Below are positions 6,442 to 13,829 of a stretch of 15,290 nucleotides of DNA, one piece after another (the first letter of the stretch is position 1; every line of letters begins with the position of its first letter). Location: positions 1 through 15,290 of the forward strand of contig JAUQZZ010000029.1 of NCBI GenBank assembly GCA_030586765.1. Reading direction: 5' to 3'. This DNA is from Candidatus Brocadiales bacterium. GTDB taxonomy: Bacteria > Planctomycetota > Brocadiia > Brocadiales > Bathyanammoxibiaceae. Under the pieces are notes generated by a model that was not told the DNA's origin, ran no database searches, and worked only from the letters and a program-made list of their open reading frames with translations. Made by a program: the position numbers and the translations under genes.

Positions 6442-8472
6442 TTGAGAAGGACGCTTATTTTATCTTCTTGTCTTTTGCTGCTTGTTTTCTTCCACACCAA
6501 TACCTTCTCTGAGGACTCCAAGGGTGTGCAAATAGCAAGCAATGCAGGAGTCCTGGAGGAGGCCCCGGACAATACCCTCTTAGCACTGGAACTGGCTTTA
6601 AAGCAAGGTGCCAGGGTCTTGAAAGTGGATGTAAGGGGGACGAAGGATGGAGAGTTGGTTCTGATGCGGGAAGAAACCATAGACCTCATCACCAACGGAA
6701 AGGGGGAAGTGGGAAAACTCCTTTCTGATGAACTAATGCTCTACGATGCGGGTTCATGGCTCCACGACAGCTTTGAAGGAGAGCCAATCCCCTTCCTAAG
6801 AGAGGTCCTAAGGTTTGCAAAAATAAATGGAGTAAAGGTAATTCTGGACGTCAAAGAACAGGGCCTGGAAAGCCAAATAATCTCCTTGCTGGAAGAAATG
6901 GGGATGGTGAAGGAGGTATATCTCTGGGGGACATTGGGGAATTTAAGGGAAAAAGAACCCAGCTACCTGGGGCCCAGCCTCCACTTCCTCTCCCCGGAGG
7001 AGCTTAGCCCAGCAAATATAAAACAAGCCCATTTCCAACATAAGGAGGTTATAACCACGCTACTGGGATGCGATGATAGGGAAGAGATAAGAAAGGTGGC
7101 AGCCAAAGGCCCAGACATTCTTTTAGTGGACTTCCCTGCAGTGGCTGCTGATGTCCTCAACAGCGAAGGCATGAAGGAGCCAAAGGGGAGGACAAAGAGG
7201 CGGGCCTTGATAGTGAAATCTCATGGCGACCCAGAGGCAAGCTATGAGATAGAGAAGGAAGAACCCCCAGAAGGAGGAGGGCGTATAGACCTTTTAGACC
7301 CAATAGGGACCCTTTACAATCTGTTGGTGGGCGCATACGAGAAAAAGGAGAAAGAGGAGCAGGAGGAGACAGGCCTTGTGCCCACCTCTAAAGAGGTTCG
7401 CTCTTTAAGCAGGGCACTAAAGGAGCCAAATATAAAGGAGAAGGGTCTCATAGGACGAGGTGTCCGTAAGGTTAGCAAGGGTCTGACGGAAGAGGAGGCA
7501 GAGAAGTCAAGAATGGCAGCCCTGAAGATGACCACCCTTTATTCTGAGACAGTAATACCGCCCCTGCTCAAGGCACTGAGTTATAAAAGACCTGCAACTA
7601 GGGCCAACGCTGCCTGGGCCCTGGGACTCCTCGGGGATGTCAGGGCACTTCCTGCCCTGCTCAAGCACCTATGGGACGAGGACATAGAGGTAAGAAGGGA
7701 GGTTGCTCTTGCCCTGGGTAGGTTAAAGGACCCCAGGGCTGGGGAGGCCCTGCAAGAGTTATTATTAAAGGGCACTCCTGTATCAGAAAGTCACGGTGCT
7801 ACGCCGGCCGCAAGATATGGTACTACACTAGGGTATCAAGATGCGCCATCGGTGAGGTACGATGCGGCCAGGGCCTTAGGTTACATCCGATACGCTCCCG
7901 CATTGGGGGACCTCCTCAGGATCATGGTACAAGACCCTGATTGGAGGGTAAAGGGTGCCTGTGCCTGGGCCCTGGGAAGGATAGGCGATGGTAGCGCAGC
8001 CCCGGCCCTGGGTAAATTTCTTACTGCGAACGCGGCCGACCCCTTTGCCTCTTGGGCCCGCACCCAGGCGGCCTGGGCCCTCTCTAAGCTTGGTGAGGAT
8101 TCCTCGGCCGCCCTGCTCGATGCCTTGAAGGACAACGAAGAGGTTACCAGAAGGAGGGCCTCCTGGGCATTGGTAAGGATAGGTAGTCCAGCCTTACCTG
8201 CCCTGTACAGGGCCCTGAGGGACCCCAAGCCCCAGACAAGGCAGAGGGCTGCCCTTGCCCTGGGCTGGATTGGGGATAGTAAGGCCGTCTCTTCCCTCCT
8301 GCGCTCCCTCTACGATGAGGAGCCTGGGGTCAGACAGGCAGTCATATGGGCCCTGGGCCGCATAGGCGACCCCAGGGCAAAAGGGCTGCTGGATGACCTC
8401 ATGAAAGAGGATGAGGATGGGAAGATAAAGGAGCTGGCAGGAGAGGCCATCTTAAAGATTTCCAAGAAATAG
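6442..8472 (+). CDS. Secreted GDPD-like pseudoenzyme fused to HEAT/PBS-lyase repeats
   Basis: 676 residues. The start is TTG 6442, one codon after an in-frame TAA (6436-6438), with AAGGG seven bases upstream; it gives a clear signal peptide (RR, then a Leu/Phe core to about residue 23). Residues 28-240 follow the glycerophosphodiester phosphodiesterase barrel: IASNAG, APDNTLLALELALKQGA, VDVRGTKDGELVLM, ETIDLITNGKG. The catalytic HRG is SNA (33-35), the Glu of PEN is Asp43, ELD is KVD (61-63) and the second His is Arg76, so hydrolase activity is unlikely. A charged linker (241-355) leads to about eight to ten HEAT repeats (370-674) with AWALGxxGD ends. It follows the lptC-like gene by 29 bases and probably acts in the periplasm as a binding or scaffold protein. 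Function is inferred only. Confidence 0.82.
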   Translation: MRRTLILSSCLLLLVFFHTNTFSEDSKGVQIASNAGVLEEAPDNTLLALELALKQGARVLKVDVRGTKDGELVLMREETIDLITNGKGEVGKLLSDELMLYDAGSWLHDSFEGEPIPFLREVLRFAKINGVKVILDVKEQGLESQIISLLEEMGMVKEVYLWGTLGNLREKEPSYLGPSLHFLSPEELSPANIKQAHFQHKEVITTLLGCDDREEIRKVAAKGPDILLVDFPAVAADVLNSEGMKEPKGRTKRRALIVKSHGDPEASYEIEKEEPPEGGGRIDLLDPIGTLYNLLVGAYEKKEKEEQEETGLVPTSKEVRSLSRALKEPNIKEKGLIGRGVRKVSKGLTEEEAEKSRMAALKMTTLYSETVIPPLLKALSYKRPATRANAAWALGLLGDVRALPALLKHLWDEDIEVRREVALALGRLKDPRAGEALQELLLKGTPVSESHGATPAARYGTTLGYQDAPSVRYDAARALGYIRYAPALGDLLRIMVQDPDWRVKGACAWALGRIGDGSAAPALGKFLTANAADPFASWARTQAAWALSKLGEDSSAALLDALKDNEEVTRRRASWALVRIGSPALPALYRALRDPKPQTRQRAALALGWIGDSKAVSSLLRSLYDEEPGVRQAVIWALGRIGDPRAKGLLDDLMKEDEDGKIKELAGEAILKISKK

Positions 8473-8498
8473 AGAGGTGTGAGCATCCAAGCAGGGTG

Positions 8499-8520
8499 CC
8501 GCAGGGCTTAAGCCCTGCGG
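8499..8520. repeat. Perfect 22-bp palindrome
   Basis: The arms CCGCAGGGCTT and AAGCCCTGCGG are exact complements with no spacer. It lies 27 bases after the HEAT-protein stop and could block or slow transcription, but no T-run follows, so it is not a standard intrinsic terminator. It looks like a dispersed intergenic palindrome. Confidence 0.7.
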
Positions 8521-8558
8521 TATCCAAGATGATTGATTATAACTAAAACAAAAGAGTG

Positions 8559-8620
8559 GGTAGACAACGACCTTTATGGTCGTTGATTATGGTTCAACGA
8601 GGTAAACCTCGTTGTCTACC
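8559..8620. repeat. Nested inverted repeat: 12-bp outer arms enclosing two hairpins
   Basis: Outer arms GGTAGACAACGA (8559-8570) and TCGTTGTCTACC (8609-8620) are perfect complements. Inside and overlapping them are two smaller exact hairpins: CAACGACC/GGTCGTTG (8565-8572 and 8578-8585) and CAACGAGG/CCTCGTTG (8595-8602 and 8607-8614). The strand can form either one long stem or two stems side by side. No T-run follows. The form resembles REP/BIME-type or miniature palindromic elements. Confidence 0.75.
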
Positions 8621-8698
8621 TTGATCCTTCCCTCAGAATGACGGGAGGTCATTGAAGAGACTTTTTCAGAAGCGTTAAGACAAAGAGAAAGGCGTAAG

Positions 8699-10207
8699 AT
8701 GAAGGTCTATCTTGTGGGGTCGGGTCCCGGCGACCCAGGGCTTATTACTGTTAAGGGCCTGGATTGTATCAGAAGGGCCGATGTTATAATCTACGACTAC
8801 CTGGTCAGTGAAGAGTTCCTCAAAGAGGCCAAGGAGGGGGCGGAGATAATATATGTGGGCAAAGAGGGCAGCAGGCATACCCTGGAACAGGACGAGATAA
8901 ATAGGCTCCTGGCAGAGAAGGCCCAGACTGGAAGAGTGGTAGTGAGACTCAAGGGGGGTGACCCCTTTGTCTTTGGCAGGGGAGGTGAGGAGGCCGTGTA
9001 CCTGGCAGAAAGGGGCATACCCTTTGAAGTGGTGCCTGGGATTACCGCTGCTATAGCCGCCCCCGCCTATGCAGGTATACCCGTCACCCACAGGGGCTAC
9101 ACCTCAACCCTGGGACTGCTCACCGGCCATGAAGACCCCACAAAGGGAGGAAGCGCAATACCCTGGGACAAGATAAGCACGGCCATGGGCACTTTGGCTG
9201 TTTATATGGGGATTAAGAACTTACCTTATATAGTAGGCGAACTCTTAAAACATGGTAGACCTAAGGATACCCCTGTGGCAGTGATTCGCTGGGGAACCAC
9301 TGCCCAGCAGAAGACAATAGTGGGTACCCTGGGGGATATCCTGGAAAAGACCAAGGGTCTGGAACCTCCTGCCGTTACTGTGGTGGGAGAGGTGGTGAAA
9401 CTCAGGGAATACCTGAACTGGTTTGAGACGAGACCTCTTTACGGAAAGACCGTAGTGGTAACCAGGGCCAGGGACCAGGCCAGCGATTTCGCCAGGGAAT
9501 TGGAGGAATTAGGGGCCAGGGTCATAGAGTTTCCCACCATCAAGATAGTAGAACCCGAGGACTTTACACCCCTGGATAGGGAACTCCGCAGACTGGGGAC
9601 CTTTCACTGGGTCATCTTTACCAGTGTAAATGGCGTGGACTGTTTCTTTAATAGGCTCTTTCAGTTGGGAAGCGACGCCAGGGCCCTGAAAGGGGTGAAA
9701 ATCTGCGCCATAGGACCAGCAACGGCCCAGGCAGTAAGAAGGTATTATCTGAGAGTAGACTGTCAGCCCTCAAAATATGTGGCAGAAGAGGTCCTGGAGG
9801 AGCTTAAGAGGAGGGAGGAGCTCAAGGACAAGCGCATCCTTATGCCCAGGGCAGATATTGCCAGGAGCTTCCTCCCTGAGGAGCTGAAGAAATTAGGGGC
9901 TGAGGCCGTGGAGGTTACGGCCTACAGGACACTCCTGGTCCATCCAGAGGAGCTAGACCTGCTGGAAAAACTCAGGGCAGGGGAGATAGATATGGTGACC
10001 TTTACCAGTTCCTCTACAGTGAGAAATTTTGTAGAGATAATAGGCAAGGAAAATCTCGCCCAACTGGACGGCAAGGTCCGCTTCGTAAGCATAGGACCCA
10101 TCACTACCAGGACAGCAGAAGAGCTGGGGATAAAGGTCTACCTGGAGGCAAAGGAGTATACCATCCCAGGACTAGTTAAGGCGATAAAGGAGGGATTTAA
10201 GGAGTAG
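8699..10207 (+). CDS. cobA-hemD: Uroporphyrinogen-III C-methyltransferase / uroporphyrinogen-III synthase fusion
   Basis: 502 residues, two enzymes in one chain. The N-terminal half (1-240) is the SAM-dependent methyltransferase that makes precorrin-2: VGSGPGDPGLIT (6-17), RLKGGDPFVFGRGGEE (83-98), VVPGITAA (112-119), PVTHRG and the late PAVTVVGEVV. The C-terminal half (about 248-502) is HemD, which closes hydroxymethylbilane to uroporphyrinogen III: KTVVVTRARDQA, FTSVNGV, ICAIGPATAQA, LMPRADIAR, FTSSSTVRNF, SIGPITTRTAEELGI. The fusion supplies siroheme, cobalamin or d1-type haems and feeds the haem pathway. ATG 8699 is preceded by GAAAGG. No other haem gene is in the window. Its end overlaps the convergent cyclic-nucleotide-binding gene by 11 bases. 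Confidence 0.96.
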   Translation: MKVYLVGSGPGDPGLITVKGLDCIRRADVIIYDYLVSEEFLKEAKEGAEIIYVGKEGSRHTLEQDEINRLLAEKAQTGRVVVRLKGGDPFVFGRGGEEAVYLAERGIPFEVVPGITAAIAAPAYAGIPVTHRGYTSTLGLLTGHEDPTKGGSAIPWDKISTAMGTLAVYMGIKNLPYIVGELLKHGRPKDTPVAVIRWGTTAQQKTIVGTLGDILEKTKGLEPPAVTVVGEVVKLREYLNWFETRPLYGKTVVVTRARDQASDFARELEELGARVIEFPTIKIVEPEDFTPLDRELRRLGTFHWVIFTSVNGVDCFFNRLFQLGSDARALKGVKICAIGPATAQAVRRYYLRVDCQPSKYVAEEVLEELKRREELKDKRILMPRADIARSFLPEELKKLGAEAVEVTAYRTLLVHPEELDLLEKLRAGEIDMVTFTSSSTVRNFVEIIGKENLAQLDGKVRFVSIGPITTRTAEELGIKVYLEAKEYTIPGLVKAIKEGFKE

Positions 10208-10646
10208 CCCTCCTCTCACCCTCACCCCTGAAGTTCTCCCTGACAAGCGCGAGAATGTCCTGCTGTACATGGTCAACCTTCCCCATGGTGGAGGTTACTA
10301 TTCTATCCAGTTCCCTGATGCGCAGGCCCATCTGGCGGAGGATGCTCAGGGCCAGGGAAGGGTCTGACCTTACCTTCCTCAAAAACATCTCGTGGTCAAT
10401 GGCCAAAACCCTGGCCTCTCCCAGGGCCTTGACAGTGGCAGAGCGGGGCTGACCATCGAAGAGGCTCATCTCCCCAAAGACCTCCCCTTCCCCCAGGGTC
10501 GCTAAGAGTATCTCCCTGGGGCCTATGCTCTTGCTCACGCTGACCTTCCCTGACTGGATTACATACATCTCTCTGCCGGTGGAACCTTCCTTTATGATGA
10601 TTTCTCCATCCTTACATACCTTGCCCAGAAGTCTCTCTTCCACCAT
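10197..10646 (-). CDS. Cyclic-nucleotide-binding protein, single CNB domain (paralogue 1)
   Basis: 149 residues from ATG 10646-10644. The frame is open to 10727, but a run of GGGAGGGGGG sits six bases before this ATG, and the protein then aligns from residue 1 with the downstream paralogue (MVEERLLGKV against MGEEGLLGKV). CNB domain 1-115: GEIIIKEGSTGREMYVIQSG, then the phosphate-binding cassette FGEMSLFDGQPRSATV (57-72) with Glu59 and Arg68, the two residues that hold the cyclic phosphate; Ser69 after Arg is as in E. coli CRP. The tail (116-149) is short, with no helix-turn-helix. It probably acts through protein contacts. Its 3' end runs 11 bases into cobA-hemD on the other strand. Confidence 0.88.
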   Translation of the reverse strand: MVEERLLGKVCKDGEIIIKEGSTGREMYVIQSGKVSVSKSIGPREILLATLGEGEVFGEMSLFDGQPRSATVKALGEARVLAIDHEMFLRKVRSDPSLALSILRQMGLRIRELDRIVTSTMGKVDHVQQDILALVRENFRGEGERRATP

Positions 10647-10850
10647 TTTATGCCCCCCTCCCATAAGGGTAAATGATAAAGAGTAACGGTTGCTCTCCGT
10701 ATCGGACGGCGGTCGTGGTTGAGTCATGCCTGAGACAAATCCGCCTAGGGTGAACTTGCTTTACACGAAGCAGAGCAAGTCCGCCTGAGGTCCGCCTTAG
10801 GCGGACGCCTCCGGCGCACATGACTCTGCTACTACAGATTTAGCCAGGGT
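10647..10850. other. 204-bp hairpin-rich spacer between the two CNB genes
   Basis: No coding potential is accepted here. It holds an exact 7-bp stem with 3-nt loop, GTCCGCC/GGCGGAC (10790-10806), a 7-bp stem ACTTGCT/AGCAAGT (10754-10760 and 10774-10780), three copies of TCCGCCT (10740, 10780 and 10791), and 8-bp ends GAGTCATG (10721-10728) and CATGACTC (10819-10826) that are inverted copies of each other, bounding a 106-bp block. The bases nearest paralogue 1 hold its ribosome-binding site. No clear promoter is seen on either strand. Confidence 0.55.
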
Positions 10851-11351
10851 TCAGACTGAACCGAGTTTCTCCTTGAGCCTGTTTAGGTCCTGCTGTACCT
10901 GTGAAATTTTACTACGAAGGTCTCGCTGGGCCTGTTCAGGGGACTTGCTTATCTGTGGTAGTCCACGTTGTACCTCCTCCAGTTTACCCAGGGTAATGCT
11001 TAGCGAATGGTCTAGTTCCCTGATGCGCAGGCCCATCTGGCGGAGGATGCTCAGGGCCAGGAAGGGGTCTGACCTGACCCTTCTCAAGAAGGCTTCGTGG
11101 TCAATAGTTAGTACCCTGGTCTCCCCCAGGGCCCTGACAGTGGCTGAACGGGGTTGGGAGTCAATTAGGCTCATCTCCCCAAAGACCTCCCCTTCCCCCA
11201 GGGTGGCTAAGACTATCACCGTTGAGCCCATGCTCTTGCTCACCTGAACCTTCCCCGACTGGATTACATACATCTCCCTGCCGGCGGAACCTTCCTGTAC
11301 GATGATTTCTCCATCGTTATATACCTTACCCAGAAGTCCTTCTTCCCCCAT
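10851..11351 (-). CDS. Cyclic-nucleotide-binding protein, CNB domain plus coiled-coil tail (paralogue 2)
   Basis: 166 residues. It starts ATG 11351-11349, four bases after the flavoenzyme stop, with AAGGGG seven bases upstream. Residues 1-114 are a complete CNB domain: GEIIVQEGSAGREMYVIQSG, GEGEVFGEMSLIDSQPRSATV with Glu59 and Arg68. By my count about 93 of 114 positions match paralogue 1, so the pair is a fairly recent tandem duplication. After RELD the two diverge: here a longer helical tail (115-166, heptad-like LGKLEEVQ, RDLRSKISQVQQDLNRLKEKL) suggests a coiled coil for oligomerisation or partner binding. No DNA-binding domain. As the gene directly behind an adenylate-cyclase operon, it is a likely cAMP receptor. 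Confidence 0.9.
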   Translation of the reverse strand: MGEEGLLGKVYNDGEIIVQEGSAGREMYVIQSGKVQVSKSMGSTVIVLATLGEGEVFGEMSLIDSQPRSATVRALGETRVLTIDHEAFLRRVRSDPFLALSILRQMGLRIRELDHSLSITLGKLEEVQRGLPQISKSPEQAQRDLRSKISQVQQDLNRLKEKLGSV

Positions 11352-11355
11352 GTCT

Positions 11356-12723
11356 TTACCCCTTACCTAAGGCCGTAGAAAATAGATTAAAACTCTCTGA
11401 AAGTGCACCCAGGACACCTCTGACCATAGTATATTGAGACCTGGGACTTATCGCTTGAAAGAGGATATCTCTATAGCTCCTGCTTCCAGTGAACATATCC
11501 CAGAGCATATCACTATGGGGGGTACCCAGGGAGGGGTCTTTCTGTTCCTGCTGGAGGGTCCTGAAATATCCTTTACTTAGAGAGGGTAGGCCGCAGATGA
11601 AGTCATTAGCACCAAAGAGAAACCTTCCCACGAGGTTATCCCTGTTGATTTCCTTACATACAGTGGAATAGTGCCTCAGGAAATCCCCTTCGCCTATTCC
11701 ATAAAGGGATACCACCTGTGCAGCGGCCTTTCCTGTTACATAGGCAGAACCTATCCCATCCTTATAAAGGCGTGTGCTAGCAGCATCTCCCACAATGACT
11801 ATCCTGTGGCCGTAAGGCTTACAGGCAGCCCCCACATTAATCTTAGGGAAACAGTGACAGAATCTTTCTGGTAACTTCCAATTGGTAGGCAGCATCTTTT
11901 GCACTAAAGGATGGGATAGGAAGGCCTTCACCGTCTCCTGGTTTACATCCTTTCCCAATAGACTGATGGTGGCATACTCGCCCTTTGGGGTAATGGCAGC
12001 AAACTTAACCCCTGGCAGGTTTAAGAGGAAGACATGGATAGCGTTTCCAAAATGTTCTGAAACCCAGTCCTTACCCAGAGGCATCTCCGCCTGGGTGGCA
12101 CGGATAGTGTCAGGGGCTGTGTAACCGAAACCCAGGTCCTCAAATTTCTTTGCCGTCAGGGCATTTACGCCAAAGGCCCCCACCAAAAGGTCTGCCTCCA
12201 TCACAAACTTTTTCCCAGAGCAGAGTCTGGGCTTATAGCCGTTTAGTTGTATCTCGTCTACGACCTGCCGGTCTAAAATAGCCCCTTCCTTTGCTGCCCT
12301 CTCCATAAGGAACTCGTCAAAGCTCTGGATGCCTGTCTTCTCGCTCCCCTTTGGCCCTCCCCCTCTATAGGTAGTGGCAATCCCCCTTTGGCGAGTATAT
12401 GGTGACCTTATATAAACCTCACCACTAGAACTGTGGAAGCAGTAGGAGTCAACGCTCCGCTGGACTATAGAAGGCGGCAGGTTTATGCCATCTATGGCCA
12501 GGGATTGGACCATAGATTCAGAGACGACCCCTGCGCACATGTTACAACCAGCTGGGCCCTGGTGGGTGAAGGTCTTACGGTCAAAGATGGTAAGCCTTAC
12601 CTTCTTTCCCATATCCTTGGCAAGCCTCATGGCATATATACTAAAGAAGGCCCCTGCTGGTCCTCCACCAATTACAGCTATCTCTGCTCCCTGGGGCAGG
12701 GGAAGGTGTTCTCTTTCTGTCAC
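11356..12723 (-). CDS. FAD-dependent oxidoreductase, geranylgeranyl-reductase-like
   Basis: 455 residues. The Rossmann FAD site is IAVIGGGPAGAFF (15-27); the second FAD motif is IVIVGDAAS (308-316) followed by KDGIGSAYVTGKAAA. FPKINVG (292-298) matches the FPK..NVG region of geranylgeranyl/digeranylgeranyl reductases, which saturate isoprenoid chains of lipids, quinones or chlorophyll. The chain is rich in Cys: CNMC (60-63), CHC (289-291), Cys95, Cys168, Cys301, Cys356, Cys377. The hydrophobic C-terminal part (370-455) could touch the membrane. Start is GTG 12723, overlapping the TAG of the cyclase gene by one base (TAGTG), with GGAG eight bases before. The substrate is not known; a quinone or prenyl lipid is plausible. 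Other FAD-type halogenase or FixC-like enzymes are the alternatives. Confidence 0.78.
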   Translation of the reverse strand: MTEREHLPLPQGAEIAVIGGGPAGAFFSIYAMRLAKDMGKKVRLTIFDRKTFTHQGPAGCNMCAGVVSESMVQSLAIDGINLPPSIVQRSVDSYCFHSSSGEVYIRSPYTRQRGIATTYRGGGPKGSEKTGIQSFDEFLMERAAKEGAILDRQVVDEIQLNGYKPRLCSGKKFVMEADLLVGAFGVNALTAKKFEDLGFGYTAPDTIRATQAEMPLGKDWVSEHFGNAIHVFLLNLPGVKFAAITPKGEYATISLLGKDVNQETVKAFLSHPLVQKMLPTNWKLPERFCHCFPKINVGAACKPYGHRIVIVGDAASTRLYKDGIGSAYVTGKAAAQVVSLYGIGEGDFLRHYSTVCKEINRDNLVGRFLFGANDFICGLPSLSKGYFRTLQQEQKDPSLGTPHSDMLWDMFTGSRSYRDILFQAISPRSQYTMVRGVLGALSESFNLFSTALGKG

Positions 12724-13829
12724 TAGGATAACTCCAGAACCTCAAAGAGTTCTAATTCTTCGGCCTTTCCTTTCATCTGTTTCTTTCCCCAGCTCTTTAC
12801 CTTCACCTTGTCCTTCACCCGCTCAAAGGTCTTTTCGCTGATGAGGATGGTGTTAGGGGGTTCCTTGGTAAAGTCCTGGATGCGGAAGGCCGTATTTACT
12901 GCATCGCCGACTACGGTGTACTCCATTTTTTCCGTGGAGCCAACATTTCCAGCAACGACCTCACCGGAGTTTATTCCCACCCCGATAGCAACGCCCTGGC
13001 CCTTCTTTTCCTGGAGCCAGGCATTAAAGGTATCCAGGGATTTTTTAATCTCCAGGGCAGTTTTTATAGCGGCCAGGGCATGGTTTTCTACAGGGGCAGG
13101 GGCTCCAAAAACAGCCAGGATGCCGTCACCCAGAAATTTATCCACTATACCTTTATTATTTATTATTATCTTGCTGGTCGAAGAGAAGAATTTGTTGAGG
13201 ATAGATACCACCTCCTCTGGGCTAGACTTTTCCGCCAGGGCAGTGAAATTCCTTATGTCAAGGTTAAGTATGGAGACAGGCTTCTTTTCTCCTTTGAACA
13301 TAGAGTCGTCGTCCTTCCGCTGCATCACCTCCTTGACTACCTCCTGTGGGACGTAGCGCTCGAAGAGTTTTCTTATCATGATTTCCTTTTCTATTGAACT
13401 ACCCAGTCTACTTATTTGTTCTTGCAACTCCTCCATAAGGCGTTCATTCTCCTTGGTCAGGTCCAGGGTCTCCAGGGCCTGTTTTATCGTGGTCTTTATC
13501 TCCTCTGGTTTCCAGGGTTTTGTCAGATACCTATAAACCTGGCCAGCGTTTATAGCGTCTATAAGGTCTTGAACATCCGTATAGCCTGTGAGCACTATCC
13601 TTATGACATCGGGGCGGATTTCGGAGGTCTTCTGGAAGAGTTCTGTGCCTGTCATCTCTGGCATCTTCTGGTCGGCAACGATCAAGGAGATTTCGTTGGA
13701 TTCCAGTATCCTTAAGGCCGCCTCACCGCTCTTTGCCGTAAAGACCATCCAGTCCTTCCTCAGGGTGCGCTGAAGGAGGTCCAGGCTATCCTGTTCATCA
13801 TCTACCACTAAAACACTATGTCTTCTCAT
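12723..13829 (-). CDS. Response regulator with class III adenylate cyclase output
   Basis: 368 residues. REC domain 4-120: acidic pair Asp10/Asp11, phosphoacceptor Asp53 (VADQKMP), switch Thr81, Lys104 (YLTKPW). The REC type with YRYLTKPW is typical of RpfG/HD-GYP-like regulators. A coiled linker (121-160) carries the signal. Cyclase domain about 183-366: metal-binding Asp191 (LNLDIRNFT) and Asp235 (KFLGDG), purine-recognition Lys231 and Asp309 (VVGDAVNTAFRI), and Asn312/Arg316 for the transition state. All key residues are present and the Lys/Asp pair indicates ATP rather than GTP. Start ATG 13829 has AAGGAG six bases upstream and lies inside the 3' end of the kinase gene (14-base overlap). 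It should turn phosphorylation into cAMP. Confidence 0.95.
   Translation of the reverse strand: MRRHSVLVVDDEQDSLDLLQRTLRKDWMVFTAKSGEAALRILESNEISLIVADQKMPEMTGTELFQKTSEIRPDVIRIVLTGYTDVQDLIDAINAGQVYRYLTKPWKPEEIKTTIKQALETLDLTKENERLMEELQEQISRLGSSIEKEIMIRKLFERYVPQEVVKEVMQRKDDDSMFKGEKKPVSILNLDIRNFTALAEKSSPEEVVSILNKFFSSTSKIIINNKGIVDKFLGDGILAVFGAPAPVENHALAAIKTALEIKKSLDTFNAWLQEKKGQGVAIGVGINSGEVVAGNVGSTEKMEYTVVGDAVNTAFRIQDFTKEPPNTILISEKTFERVKDKVKVKSWGKKQMKGKAEELELFEVLELS

Larger units (their letters stand above)
8473..8698. other. 226-bp intergenic region before cobA-hemD
   Basis: No gene is visible here. It holds the palindrome at 8499-8520 and the nested repeat at 8559-8620. The segment 8621-8640 (CCTTCCCTCAGAATGACGGG) resembles a piece of the CATTCTGAGGGA-type intergenic repeat I recall from several bacterial genomes; this is recollection only. 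No convincing -35/-10 pair was found: TTGAAG (8653-8658) has only a weak -10 partner, so the cobA-hemD promoter is unresolved. Confidence 0.5.

Noticed and set aside
8559..8620. CRISPR or intrinsic terminator reading of the nested hairpins
   Set aside because: Only two related stems, no regular spacers, and no T-run after either stem.
8653..8680. Promoter for cobA-hemD (TTGAAG with GTTAAG after 16 bases)
   Set aside because: The -10 matches only 3 of 6 positions; not strong enough to report.
10647..10727. Longer N-terminus for CNB paralogue 1 from 10727 or 10664
   Set aside because: The strong GGGAGGGGGG site sits before ATG 10646 and paralogue 2 aligns from that residue; the extra residues run into the palindromic spacer.
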